The notes under the pieces are model-generated. The model worked only from the letters and a program-made list of their open reading frames with translations. It did not search any database and had not been told where the DNA came from. From JAIBJN01 sp035762005 (lineage in GTDB: Bacteria; Actinomycetota; Thermoleophilia; Gaiellales; Gaiellaceae), in the NCBI GenBank assembly GCA_035762005.1, contig DASTQA010000039.1, positions 79,478 through 143,477 on the forward strand: a DNA stretch of 64,000 bases, in the 5' to 3' direction. The position numbers and the translations under genes were made by a program. Below are positions 8,305 to 15,645 of this stretch, one piece after another; position 1 is the stretch's first letter, and each line of letters opens with the position of its first letter.

Positions 8305-9556
8305 CCAGATCGAGGGCTCGCAGGCCGTCGCCAGGGCGGTCGCGCTCTGCCGCCCGGAGGTGATCTGCGCCTACCCGATCTCGCCGCAGACGCACATCGT
8401 CGAGGCGCTCTCCGACCTCGTCCGCACCGGTGAGCTGGCGCCCTGCGAGTACCTGAACGTCGAGTCGGAGTTCGCGGCCCTCTCGGCCGCGATGGGCGCC
8501 TCGGCCACCGGCGCGCGGACGTACACGGCGACGGCGAGCCAGGGGCTCCTGTACATGGCCGAGGCGCTCTACAACGCCTCGGGCCTCGGGCTGCCGATCG
8601 TCATGACGGTTGCCAACCGTGCGATCGGCGCCCCGATCAACATCTGGAACGACCACAGCGACTCGATGTCGCAGCGCGACTCGGGCTGGATCCAGCTCTA
8701 CGCCGAGTCCAACCAGGAGGCCGTCGACCTGCACCTGCAGGCGTTCCGGCTCGCCGAGGAGCTCTCGCTGCCGGTGATGGTCTGCATGGACGGGTTCGTC
8801 CTCACGCACGCGGTCGAGCCCGTGACCCTGCCGAGCCAGGAGCAGGTCGACCGGTTCCTGCCCCGGTTCGAGCCGCGCCAGGTCCTCGACCCGGCCGACC
8901 CGGTGACGATCGGGGCGATGGTCGGGCCGGAGGCCTTCACCGAGGTGAAGTACCTCATGCACGCCACCCAGATGCAGGCCCTCGACCTCGTTCCCGAGAT
9001 CGCGAACGAGTTCACGCAGGCGTTCGGCCGCAGCTCGGGCGGGCTCGTCCAGGCCTACCGGAGCAGCGACGCCGACACGATCGTCGTCGCGCTCGGCTCC
9101 GTCCTCGGGACGATCGAGGACGTCGTCGACGAGCTGCGCGAGCAGGGCGTGAAGATCGGCGCCCTCGGCCTCAAGTGCTTCCGCCCCTACCCGGCCGACG
9201 AGGTCCGCGCCGCCCTCGGGCACGCGGGCAAGGTCGTCGTGCTCGAGAAGGCGTTCGCCGTCGGCATCGGCGGCATCGTCAGCCAGAACGTGCGGCTCTC
9301 GCTCGGGGGCCTCCCCACCCGCGTCTACGACGTCGTCGCGGGGCTGGGCGGACGGGCGATCACGAAGCGCTCGCTCCACGGCCTCCTCGCCGACGTGCTC
9401 GAGGACCGCCTCGAGCCCGGCCGGCTCACGTTCGTCGACCTCGACTCGGACCTCGTCGCCCGCGAGCTCGAGCGGACCCGGGCGAGCAGGCACTCCGGCC
9501 CTCGAGCCGAGAACGTCATCCGGGACATCGCGACCGTGGGCTCCCGGCCCTACTGA
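8297..9556 (+). CDS. porA: 2-oxoacid:ferredoxin oxidoreductase, alpha subunit
   Basis: 419 residues, the usual size for a free-standing alpha subunit. ICAYPISPQTHIVEALSDL is the domain I motif (YPIxPxT) that contacts substrate and thiamine diphosphate; VESEFAALSAAMGASATGART follows. A transketolase C-terminal-like domain covers about 250-385. The GTG start overlaps the gamma gene by 8 bp, so translation is probably coupled. With gamma and beta it forms the enzyme that oxidatively decarboxylates a 2-oxoacid to acyl-CoA and reduces ferredoxin, or carries out the reverse carboxylation. The symbol porA is used by analogy; pyruvate as substrate is an inference from the neighbouring malic enzyme. 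Confidence 0.93.
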   Translation: MRSQIEGSQAVARAVALCRPEVICAYPISPQTHIVEALSDLVRTGELAPCEYLNVESEFAALSAAMGASATGARTYTATASQGLLYMAEALYNASGLGLPIVMTVANRAIGAPINIWNDHSDSMSQRDSGWIQLYAESNQEAVDLHLQAFRLAEELSLPVMVCMDGFVLTHAVEPVTLPSQEQVDRFLPRFEPRQVLDPADPVTIGAMVGPEAFTEVKYLMHATQMQALDLVPEIANEFTQAFGRSSGGLVQAYRSSDADTIVVALGSVLGTIEDVVDELREQGVKIGALGLKCFRPYPADEVRAALGHAGKVVVLEKAFAVGIGGIVSQNVRLSLGGLPTRVYDVVAGLGGRAITKRSLHGLLADVLEDRLEPGRLTFVDLDSDLVARELERTRASRHSGPRAENVIRDIATVGSRPY

Positions 9557-9566
9557 GGAGGCGACC

Positions 9567-10619
9567 GTGCCCGAGCAGCTCGTGAAGTTCTACCAGGTGG
9601 GGAGCTTCGTGGCCGGGAACCGGCTCCTCGACCCGGCGGAGCGATCCGTCCAGGCGAGCATGGAGCGCTCGAACACGCTCACGTCGGGCCATCGTGCCTG
9701 CCAGGGCTGCGGCGAGGCGCTCGGCGCCCGCTACGCGCTCGACGCCGCGATGCGTGCCACGGGCGGAAAGGTCATCGCCGCGAACGCGACCGGGTGCCTC
9801 GAGGTCTTCTCCACTCCCTACCCGGAGTCCTCGTGGCAGCTGCCCTGGATGCACTCGCTCTTCGCCAACGCCCCCTCGATCGCGAGCGGGATCGCCGCCG
9901 CCCTCAAGGTGAAGGGGCGCACCGACGTCCGGGTGGTCGCCCAGGGCGGCGACGGCGGGACGATGGACATCGGCTTCGCCAGCCTCTCCGGCATGTTCGA
10001 GCGCAACGACGACGTGCTCTTCGTCTGCTACGACAACGAGGCGTACATGAACACGGGCGTCCAGCGGTCGAGCGCCACGCCGCCCGCAGCCCGGACCGCG
10101 ACGACGAAGCCGGTGGGCGACGAGCCGGGAAACGTCTTCGGGCAGGGCAAGAACGCCCCGCTCATCGCCATGGCCCACGAGATCCCCTACGTCGCGACGG
10201 CGACCGTCGCCGAGCTGCGCGACCTCGAGGCGAAGGTCGAGCGCGCCATGGCGTTCCGCGGGGCGCGCTACCTCCACCTCTTCGTGCCCTGCCCCCTCGG
10301 CTGGGGCGCCGCGCCCCGGGACACCGTCCGGCTCGCGCGCCTGGCCAAGGAGACCGGCCTCTTCCCCGTCTTCGAGGCCGAGCACGGCGAGGTGGTGAGC
10401 GTCTCGAAGATTCGCAGGCCGATCCCGGTCGAGGAGTACCTGCGGCCCCAGAAGCGGTATCGCCATCTCTTCGGCGACCCGCCTCGGACGGACGTCCTCG
10501 CGCGGATCCAGGAGATCGCCGACCGCAACATCAGGCGCTTCGGGCTCGTCGACGGCGTGCCGGAGCCCGCGGACGACGTCATGCGGCTAATCGCCGAGAG
10601 CGAGCGAGGGCCCCAGTGA
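9567..10619 (+). CDS. porB: 2-oxoacid:ferredoxin oxidoreductase, beta subunit (TPP-binding)
   Basis: 350 residues starting at a GTG preceded by GAGGAGG, with about 40 residues before the catalytic core. The thiamine diphosphate motif is GGDGGTMDIG followed by NEAYMNTG. Cys45, Cys48, Cys77 and a fourth Cys in FVPCPLGW are placed as the ligands of the single [4Fe-4S] cluster of pyruvate:ferredoxin oxidoreductase beta subunits. The SATPPAART segment is also conserved in pyruvate-type enzymes. Its stop overlaps the next gene by 4 bp (GTGA), tying the oxidoreductase to the electron-transfer protein encoded downstream. Confidence 0.94.
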   Translation: MPEQLVKFYQVGSFVAGNRLLDPAERSVQASMERSNTLTSGHRACQGCGEALGARYALDAAMRATGGKVIAANATGCLEVFSTPYPESSWQLPWMHSLFANAPSIASGIAAALKVKGRTDVRVVAQGGDGGTMDIGFASLSGMFERNDDVLFVCYDNEAYMNTGVQRSSATPPAARTATTKPVGDEPGNVFGQGKNAPLIAMAHEIPYVATATVAELRDLEAKVERAMAFRGARYLHLFVPCPLGWGAAPRDTVRLARLAKETGLFPVFEAEHGEVVSVSKIRRPIPVEEYLRPQKRYRHLFGDPPRTDVLARIQEIADRNIRRFGLVDGVPEPADDVMRLIAESERGPQ

Positions 10620-12253
10620 ACGGCAAGCCTTTCGCCATCACGCTCGACGTGGGCTCGAGCCTCGCGAACAAGACCGGCAACTGGCGGACGGAGCGCGCCG
10701 TCTACATCGACCGCCTGCCCCCCTGCAACAAGGCCTGCCCCGCCGGCGAGAACATCCAGCAGTGGCTGTACCACGCCGAGGAGGGCGGCGACGGCTACGA
10801 GCGCGCCTGGCGCCAGATCATGGAGGACAACCCGTTCCCCGCCGTGATGGGGCGCGTCTGCTACCACCCCTGCGAGACGGACTGCAACCGCGCCACGCTC
10901 GACGAGGCCGTCGGGATCAACTCGGTGGAGCGCTTCCTCGGCGACCGTGCGATCGAGGCGGGCTGGCGGGTGGCCGCCGGCGCGGAGGCCTCCGGCAAGC
11001 GCGTGCTCGTCGTCGGCGCCGGTCCCTCGGGCCTCGCGGCCGCCTACCACCTGACGCGCCTCGGCCACGAGGTCACCGTCCGCGACGCCGGCCCCCGGGC
11101 GGGCGGGATGATGCGCTTCGGGATCCCGAAGTACCGGCTCCCGCGGGACGTCCTCGACGCCGAGATCCAGCGCATCCTCGACCTCGGCGTCTCGCTCGAG
11201 CTCTCGAGCACGGTCACGAGCATCGACGAGGCGATGGCGGAGGGGCGCTTCGACGCCGCCTTCCTCGCCGTCGGCGCGCACCTCGGCAAGCGGGCCTACA
11301 TCCCGGCCGGGTCGGCGGCCCGCATCCTCGACGCCGTCTCGCTGCTCCGGAGCATGGAGGGCGAGGAGAAGCCCGCGCTCGGGCGGCGGGTCGTCGTCTA
11401 CGGCGGCGGCAACACGGCCATCGACGCTGCGCGGACCGCGAAGCGGCTCGGCGCGGAGGAGGCCATCGTCGTCTACCGGCGCACGCGCGAGCGGATGCCG
11501 GCGCACGACGTCGAGGTCGAGGAGGCCGAGGCCGAGGGTGTGCTCATGACGTGGCTCTCCACCGTCAAGCGCGCCGACGAGGGCAGGATCGTCCTCGAGC
11601 GGATGGAGCTCGACGAGACGGGGTTCCCGCAGCCCACCGGCGAGCTGGAGGAGCTCGAGGCCGACTCGCTCGTCCTCGCGCTCGGCCAGGAGGCCGACCT
11701 CTCGCTCCTCGCGGGCGTCCCCGGGCTGGAGGTTGAGGACGGCGTCGTCAAGGTCGGCCCGAACATGATGACGGGCTACCCCGGTCTCTTCGCCGGCGGT
11801 GACATGGTTCCGGCGGAGCGCACGGTCACGGTCGCGGCCGGCCACGGGAAGAAGGCCGCCCGCTGCATCGACGCGTGGCTGCGCGGGGGCGTGTACGCGC
11901 CGCCGGCGAAGCACGATCTCGCCGCCTTCGACACGCTCAACACCTGGTACTACTCGGACGCCCCGCGGACCGTGCAGCCGCAGCTCGAGCGCGCCCGCCG
12001 GGAATCGACGTTCGACGAGGTGGTCGGCGGACTCGACGAGTCGAACGCGCTCTTCGAGGCGCGCCGTTGCCTCTCCTGTGGCAACTGCTTCTCCTGCGAC
12101 AACTGCTACGGCGTCTGCCCGGACAACGCCGTCATCAAGCTCGGCGAGCCCGGCGAGCGCTACGCCATCGACTACGACTTCTGCAAGGGCTGCGGGATCT
12201 GCGTCGCGGAATGCCCGTCCGGGGCGATCCAGATGGTTCCGGAGACGATCTGA
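10616..12253 (+). CDS. GltD-like FAD/NADPH oxidoreductase fused to a 2[4Fe-4S] ferredoxin
   Basis: 545 residues from the GTG overlapping the porB stop. The N-terminal domain (about 25-110) carries the Cys pattern of glutamate synthase small subunits (CNKACPAG, then CYHPCETDC). FAD-binding VVGAGPSGLAAAYHL is near residue 132 and an NADPH-binding GGGNTAID with RRTRERMPA near 260. The C-terminus (about 484-545) is a ferredoxin domain with CLSCGNCFSCDNCYGVCP and CKGCGICVAEC, which replaces the separate delta (PorD) subunit that free alpha-beta-gamma enzymes normally use. The protein should pass electrons between the oxidoreductase and NADP(H). Direction, and whether electron bifurcation occurs, is unknown. 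Confidence 0.9.
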   Translation: MNGKPFAITLDVGSSLANKTGNWRTERAVYIDRLPPCNKACPAGENIQQWLYHAEEGGDGYERAWRQIMEDNPFPAVMGRVCYHPCETDCNRATLDEAVGINSVERFLGDRAIEAGWRVAAGAEASGKRVLVVGAGPSGLAAAYHLTRLGHEVTVRDAGPRAGGMMRFGIPKYRLPRDVLDAEIQRILDLGVSLELSSTVTSIDEAMAEGRFDAAFLAVGAHLGKRAYIPAGSAARILDAVSLLRSMEGEEKPALGRRVVVYGGGNTAIDAARTAKRLGAEEAIVVYRRTRERMPAHDVEVEEAEAEGVLMTWLSTVKRADEGRIVLERMELDETGFPQPTGELEELEADSLVLALGQEADLSLLAGVPGLEVEDGVVKVGPNMMTGYPGLFAGGDMVPAERTVTVAAGHGKKAARCIDAWLRGGVYAPPAKHDLAAFDTLNTWYYSDAPRTVQPQLERARRESTFDEVVGGLDESNALFEARRCLSCGNCFSCDNCYGVCPDNAVIKLGEPGERYAIDYDFCKGCGICVAECPSGAIQMVPETI

Positions 12254-12290
12254 TGGCCGGGGCGGGTGCCCACGAGGAAGGAGGCTCGAG

Positions 12291-12476
12291 ATGAGGAACG
12301 ACACCACGACAGTCGCGCCGGACGAGCCCGCGAGCGCGCTCTCCGAGGAGCGCCTCGCCGAGCTCCTGCGGGAGCTCGCCACGCGCCGAGCGGCGCTCAG
12401 GGAGGAGCTCGAGCAGGTCGACGACGCCGCCGCACGGCTCGAGCGCGAGCTCGCGCGCCGCGGCTCGGGCGGCTAG
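12291..12476 (+). CDS. Small coiled-coil protein, unknown function
   Basis: 61 residues with a strong ribosome site (GAAGGAGG, 6 nt before the ATG). The body is a Leu/Glu/Arg heptad-like helix from about residue 17 to 55 (LSEERLAELLRELATRRAALREEL and on), predicted coiled coil, after a short Thr/Pro-rich start. It follows the ferredoxin fusion gene by 37 bp on the same strand and is probably the last gene of the oxidoreductase operon. Possible roles are oligomerisation or assembly, but this is only inference from position. Confidence 0.65.
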   Translation: MRNDTTTVAPDEPASALSEERLAELLRELATRRAALREELEQVDDAAARLERELARRGSGG

Positions 12477-12609
12477 AGGGGCGGCGACAAGCGCTCCGAC
12501 GACGACCCGGGTGAGACGCGTGCGCCGCTGCGTCGTCGGCCTCTTCCGGAGGCATGCTCCCGAGGCCGCCCACCTGCAAGCCCGCCCTGGTGGGGTCGCT
12601 GGACGCAGC

Positions 12610-12628
12610 GGGGGCGCGTGACGCCCCC
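12610..12628. terminator. GC hairpin between convergent genes
   Basis: A perfect 7-bp stem GGGGGCG/CGCCCCC with a 5-nt loop. It has no T-tract on either side. It lies between the 3' end of the plus-strand oxidoreductase operon and the 3' end of the minus-strand DUF6458 gene, so it may stop transcription from both. Confidence 0.45.
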
Positions 12629-12637
12629 GGCCGGGAC

Positions 12638-12850
12638 CTAGCGCCCCGGGGAGCGCGGCGGGCCACCCGGACCGCGCGGCGAGGCGAAGGCGAGGAAGAA
12701 CGTCGCGAGCAGGAGCAGGCCGCCGCAGACCATGAGGATGACGCCGACGGCGCCGAGGTCCACCTCCTCGGGGTCCCAGGTGACCGCGTAGCGCAGGATC
12801 GCGCCGGCCGCGATGAGGAAGAGCGCGCCGCCGAAGCCGCCGTAGCTCAC
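12638..12850 (-). CDS. DUF6458-like small membrane protein
   Basis: 70 residues from a GTG at 12850. Two hydrophobic segments (GGALFLIAAGAILRYAV and VGVILMVCGGLLLLATFF) flank the motif VTWDPEEVDLGAVGV, then a Pro/Gly/Arg tail. This is the layout of actinobacterial DUF6458 proteins: N-terminal glycine-rich helix, a short loop with an acidic VDL motif and a second helix. The function of the family is unknown. The longer in-frame extension upstream has no membrane or family character and was not used. Confidence 0.75.
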   Translation of the reverse strand: MSYGGFGGALFLIAAGAILRYAVTWDPEEVDLGAVGVILMVCGGLLLLATFFLAFASPRGPGGPPRSPGR

Positions 12851-12974
12851 GGGGACGGACGGTACCCGACGCACCGGGCCGAGCGGACCAAAGGCGACCC
12901 GCGCCGGAGCACTGTGGCGGCCCTCTGCTCGGCCGTGGAAAGGTGGCGCTCCCCGCGGGTCTGGCCCAAGTGTG

Positions 12975-13592
12975 TCAGGCCCGCGGCCGGGTGTCCATCC
13001 GGTCGATCCACGCGGCCAGCCGGGGGTGCCGCTCGCCGATGGGCTGGCGCTCGACGAGGATCCGGTGGAACACCTCGTCGTCGCCGGCCGGCAGGCCGAG
13101 GCGGCCGTACTTGAGAAAGGGGAAGGCGACCACGTCGGCAACCCCGAAGTCCCCCAGGAGGTGGTCGCGCCCGGCGAGGAGCGACTCGAAGAGGTCGAGC
13201 CAGCCCGCCATCCGTGCGCCTAGCTCCTCGACCCGGGCCGGGTCCGCGGTCTTGCGGGCGAGCTCGGCCTCGATCCCGTTCGGGGCCGCCTTCCAGACGT
13301 GGTTGAACCACTCGACGAAGACGTCCGCCTCCGCCTGGCGCGCGCCGTCGCGTGGCCAGAGGGGCGGCTCCGGGTGATGCTCCTCGAGCCACGCGAGCAC
13401 GCGGGGGGAGTCGTAGACCACCTCGCCGTCCGCCACGAGCACGGGGACGAGCTCCTGCCCGGAGACCTCGCGCACGGGGCTCCGGTCGGCCGGGTCGACG
13501 TCGATCCACTCGACGGGAATCCGCTTGTGCGCGGCCGCGAGCGCGACGCGCTCGACGTTCGTCGAGAAGGGGATGCGATAGACGCGGATCAC
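12975..13592 (-). CDS. Glutathione S-transferase-like protein
   Basis: 205 residues from the GTG at 13592 (a TTG three codons upstream is an alternative). The N-terminal thioredoxin-like domain reads VYRIPFSTNVERVALA, then SGQELVPVLVADGEVVYDSPRVLAWLEE, which includes the conserved cis-Pro and the glutathione-contacting Asp-Ser pair (YDS). A helical C-terminal domain covers about 85-200. The active-site position holds the Ser/Thr-type PFSTN pattern rather than Cys. Actinobacteria usually lack glutathione, so the natural thiol, if any, may be mycothiol or another compound (inference). Confidence 0.88.
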   Translation of the reverse strand: MIRVYRIPFSTNVERVALAAAHKRIPVEWIDVDPADRSPVREVSGQELVPVLVADGEVVYDSPRVLAWLEEHHPEPPLWPRDGARQAEADVFVEWFNHVWKAAPNGIEAELARKTADPARVEELGARMAGWLDLFESLLAGRDHLLGDFGVADVVAFPFLKYGRLGLPAGDDEVFHRILVERQPIGERHPRLAAWIDRMDTRPRA

Positions 13593-13601
13593 GGCACGCA
13601 A

Positions 13602-13979
13602 GCGTACTCGTGTCAGCGGCTAGGTCCAGTGACCGAACTTTGGGCTAGGTGAGACTCGACCTCGGGAGATTGCCGTCTCGCGCCCGCGTGTGAGATAAGC
13701 GGGAGGGTCCCCGAGGGCCTTCGGGACTCGTCGTGTGAGGGGAGCTCGGCGAAAAAGGACTCGGGCACTCAAAGGAGGCTCGGCGTTCGGGCCGCAGGAC
13801 GCCGGGCCTCCTTTCGCGTGCCCTTGACAAGGACTTGCGATCATCAGCACAATCGCTCCTGCGCTGACTGGCTTTCCGATCGTCCGTCGGACAGCGAGCG
13901 CGAGGAGACGGAGGCCGGCGGCCCGGTCTCCGTCTCCATGACGAGTCCCGCCCGCGATCGGCTACGCTGTGCCCCCGAC
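13602..13979. other. 378-bp intergenic region upstream of tRNA-Glu
   Basis: No believable ORF: reading frames here are short and have no family features. It holds a TTGACA at 13824-13829 with CACAAT 18 nt downstream, a possible sigma70-type promoter reading toward tRNA-Glu, and a second closer -10 listed separately. Otherwise I see nothing. Confidence 0.5.
13963..13968 (+). promoter_or_regulatory. Candidate -10 box TACGCT for tRNA-Glu
   Basis: TACGCT ends 11 nt before the tRNA and shares the context CGGCTAC with the tRNA-Gln promoter. TGACGA about 18-19 nt upstream is a weak -35. Confidence 0.45.
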
Positions 13980-14052
13980 GGCGCATTCGTCTAGTGGCCT
14001 AGGACGCCGCCCTCTCACGGCGGTAGCACGGGTTCGAATCCCGTATGCGCCT
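13980..14052 (+). tRNA. tRNA-Glu (anticodon CUC)
   Basis: A complete cloverleaf. The acceptor GGCGCAT pairs with ATGCGCC (14045-14051), the anticodon stem CCGCC/GGCGG encloses loop CTCTCAC, and the T-arm is ACGGG-TTCGAAT-CCCGT. The anticodon CTC reads GAG. The discriminator is T and CCA is not encoded. Confidence 0.96.
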
Positions 14053-14067
14053 CTGAATCCCTGCTAA

Positions 14068-14088
14068 GCGGCAACTCTAGTTGCCCGC
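14068..14088 (+). terminator. Weak hairpin after tRNA-Glu
   Basis: GCGGCAAC pairs with GTTGC(C)CGC with one bulged C and loop TCTA. There is no T-tract. A possible terminator for the tRNA or, read the other way, for the convergent gene ending at 14139. Confidence 0.3.
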
Positions 14089-14138
14089 GGTGACGACCGT
14101 ACCGCGGGTTCGACCTCGCGGACCCGCTGAGTCGAGAG

Positions 14139-14639
14139 TCAGAACCGGTGACGGGTCTGGCTGAAGGTGCCCTTACCGAACGCGAGGATCTTGACGGGCG
14201 CAACCCTGAACACGAGAGCCGCTCCGGATTCGTGATGAAAGCAGCCGTCGCGGACATCGAATCGCCACCGGCCGTCCCACTTGCTCGTCCATGCCTCGGC
14301 GAGGCGCTCGAGCATCTTGTCGTCGGCGACGCGGACTGCGTCGCCTTCGACCACCACGTCCACGCCTTCATCCCAGCGGTTGCAGCCGGTGATCAGGATC
14401 ACCTGTGAGTTGCCGCGCAGATTGAGGGCCTTCTGTTCATCAGGACCGGTCGCGAAGTGAAGTGCATCGTCGAGCCACACGCCGACGAGCGGAGTAACGT
14501 GCGGCCGGCCGTCGGCTCTGACCGTCGAGATCCAGAAGAGCTCCGCCGTTTCGAGCGCTCGACGAGTGGCAGCCCAGTCGGTGGCGACCGCATCGGAGTC
14601 GCTGAAGCGGGCGTCGAGCGTGGTCACGGGTTCGCTCAT
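14139..14639 (-). CDS. Pyridoxamine 5'-phosphate oxidase-like flavin/F420-binding protein
   Basis: 166 residues with the split-barrel PNPOx-like fold. ALETAELFWISTVRADGRPHVTPLVGVWLDDALHFATG is the standard opening of the fold, with the strand and the Arg/His contacts used for FMN or F420; VVVEGDAVRV and a terminal FGKGTFSQTRHRF complete it. In actinobacteria such proteins are often F420- or FMN-dependent reductases rather than true vitamin B6 enzymes. The cofactor cannot be read here. The ATG at 14639 is about 110 bp from the 3' end of the DUF899 gene, same strand, so the two may be co-transcribed. Confidence 0.87.
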   Translation of the reverse strand: MSEPVTTLDARFSDSDAVATDWAATRRALETAELFWISTVRADGRPHVTPLVGVWLDDALHFATGPDEQKALNLRGNSQVILITGCNRWDEGVDVVVEGDAVRVADDKMLERLAEAWTSKWDGRWRFDVRDGCFHHESGAALVFRVAPVKILAFGKGTFSQTRHRF

Positions 14640-14747
14640 CGACGGGTCCTCCTCGATCTGGGGCGCCGAGCCCCAGTACCCCTGGGCGCGCTCCGCGACA
14701 CCCTCGGGAATCGCATCACGCCGATCGTCGTCGGAGGGCCGAAGCCA

Positions 14748-15422
14748 CTAAAGTTCGTCCCCGTACTCGTCGTGCAAGTTCCACCATTGGTAGGGCGGGG
14801 TCTGCGGATAGCCGTCCGGTGAGTCCTCCCACTCCTCCTGGCGCCCGAGGGCGGTGACGTCGAGGTAGCTCCAGGTGCTGCCCATCGCCTCGTCGCCGCG
14901 GGCGTTGACGAAGTAGGTGCGGTAGATCTTCTCGCCATCGCGCAGGAACGCGTTCGTCCCGTGCCACTCGCCAACGCCGAAGTCCGCGTCGAAGTCGCCG
15001 GTGAGCGTGTACCAGGGGATCTGCTCCCAGCCCATCCGCGCCTTCCAGCGCTCGATGTCGGGCTGGGGGGCGCGTGAGGCGAACGCAAGCGTCGTGTCGC
15101 GGGCGTTGAGGTGGGCGAGGTGGGCGACCTGATCGGCGAGGAACGAGCAGCCGCGGCAGCCGCCATCCGGGAAGTCGGCGACGCCCGGCTCGTAGAAGAA
15201 GCGGTAGACGATCAGCTGACGCCGCCCTCCGAAGAGGCCAAGCAGGCCGACCGGGCCCTCGGGGCCCTCGAACCGGTACTCCTTCTCGACCGCCATTCGG
15301 GGCATGCGCCGCCGCTCGGCGGCGAGGGCATCGCGGGCGCGGGTCAGCTCCTTCTCTTTCACCAGCAGCTCCTGGCGGGCGGCTTCCCACTCCTCGGGCG
15401 AGACGACCGGCGGCATCTCCAT
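14748..15422 (-). CDS. DUF899-family thioredoxin-like protein
   Basis: 224 residues. It opens with VSPEEWEAARQELLVKEKE, then LTRARDALAAERRRMP and FEGPEGPVGLLGLFGGRRQL, the typical start of DUF899 proteins. The middle has CRGCSFLADQVAHLAHLNARDT, a thioredoxin-fold segment with a CxxC-like pair (Cys-Arg-Gly-Cys), and GWEQIPWYTLTGDFDADFGV later. The family is thought to be peroxiredoxin- or thioredoxin-like but is not biochemically defined. The start is certain: AGAAGGAGGT lies just before the ATG. About 220 bp upstream of it is empty. Confidence 0.88.
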   Translation of the reverse strand: MEMPPVVSPEEWEAARQELLVKEKELTRARDALAAERRRMPRMAVEKEYRFEGPEGPVGLLGLFGGRRQLIVYRFFYEPGVADFPDGGCRGCSFLADQVAHLAHLNARDTTLAFASRAPQPDIERWKARMGWEQIPWYTLTGDFDADFGVGEWHGTNAFLRDGEKIYRTYFVNARGDEAMGSTWSYLDVTALGRQEEWEDSPDGYPQTPPYQWWNLHDEYGDEL

Positions 15423-15645
15423 GGACCTACCTCCTTCTGTGCACGACGAACGTTGGTCATGGCATCAGACCTGTCTACCAGTCGCTCCACGCACGAGGTA
15501 GCCTCGCACTGAGCCTCGAGCCGGCGAAGCCCCTCCGATGCCTCGAGGGCGGGACACATTGACTCCTCCCGGATGACCGCCTGTGCGGGCACCTCGAGCA
15601 GCTCGTGCCACGGCCGCACGGGAGGCCGTTTGCGATGGGCTCGGC

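Noticed and set aside
13620..13986. Minus-strand ORFs left of tRNA-Glu
   Set aside because: They overlap the tRNA and have no ribosome site or family character.
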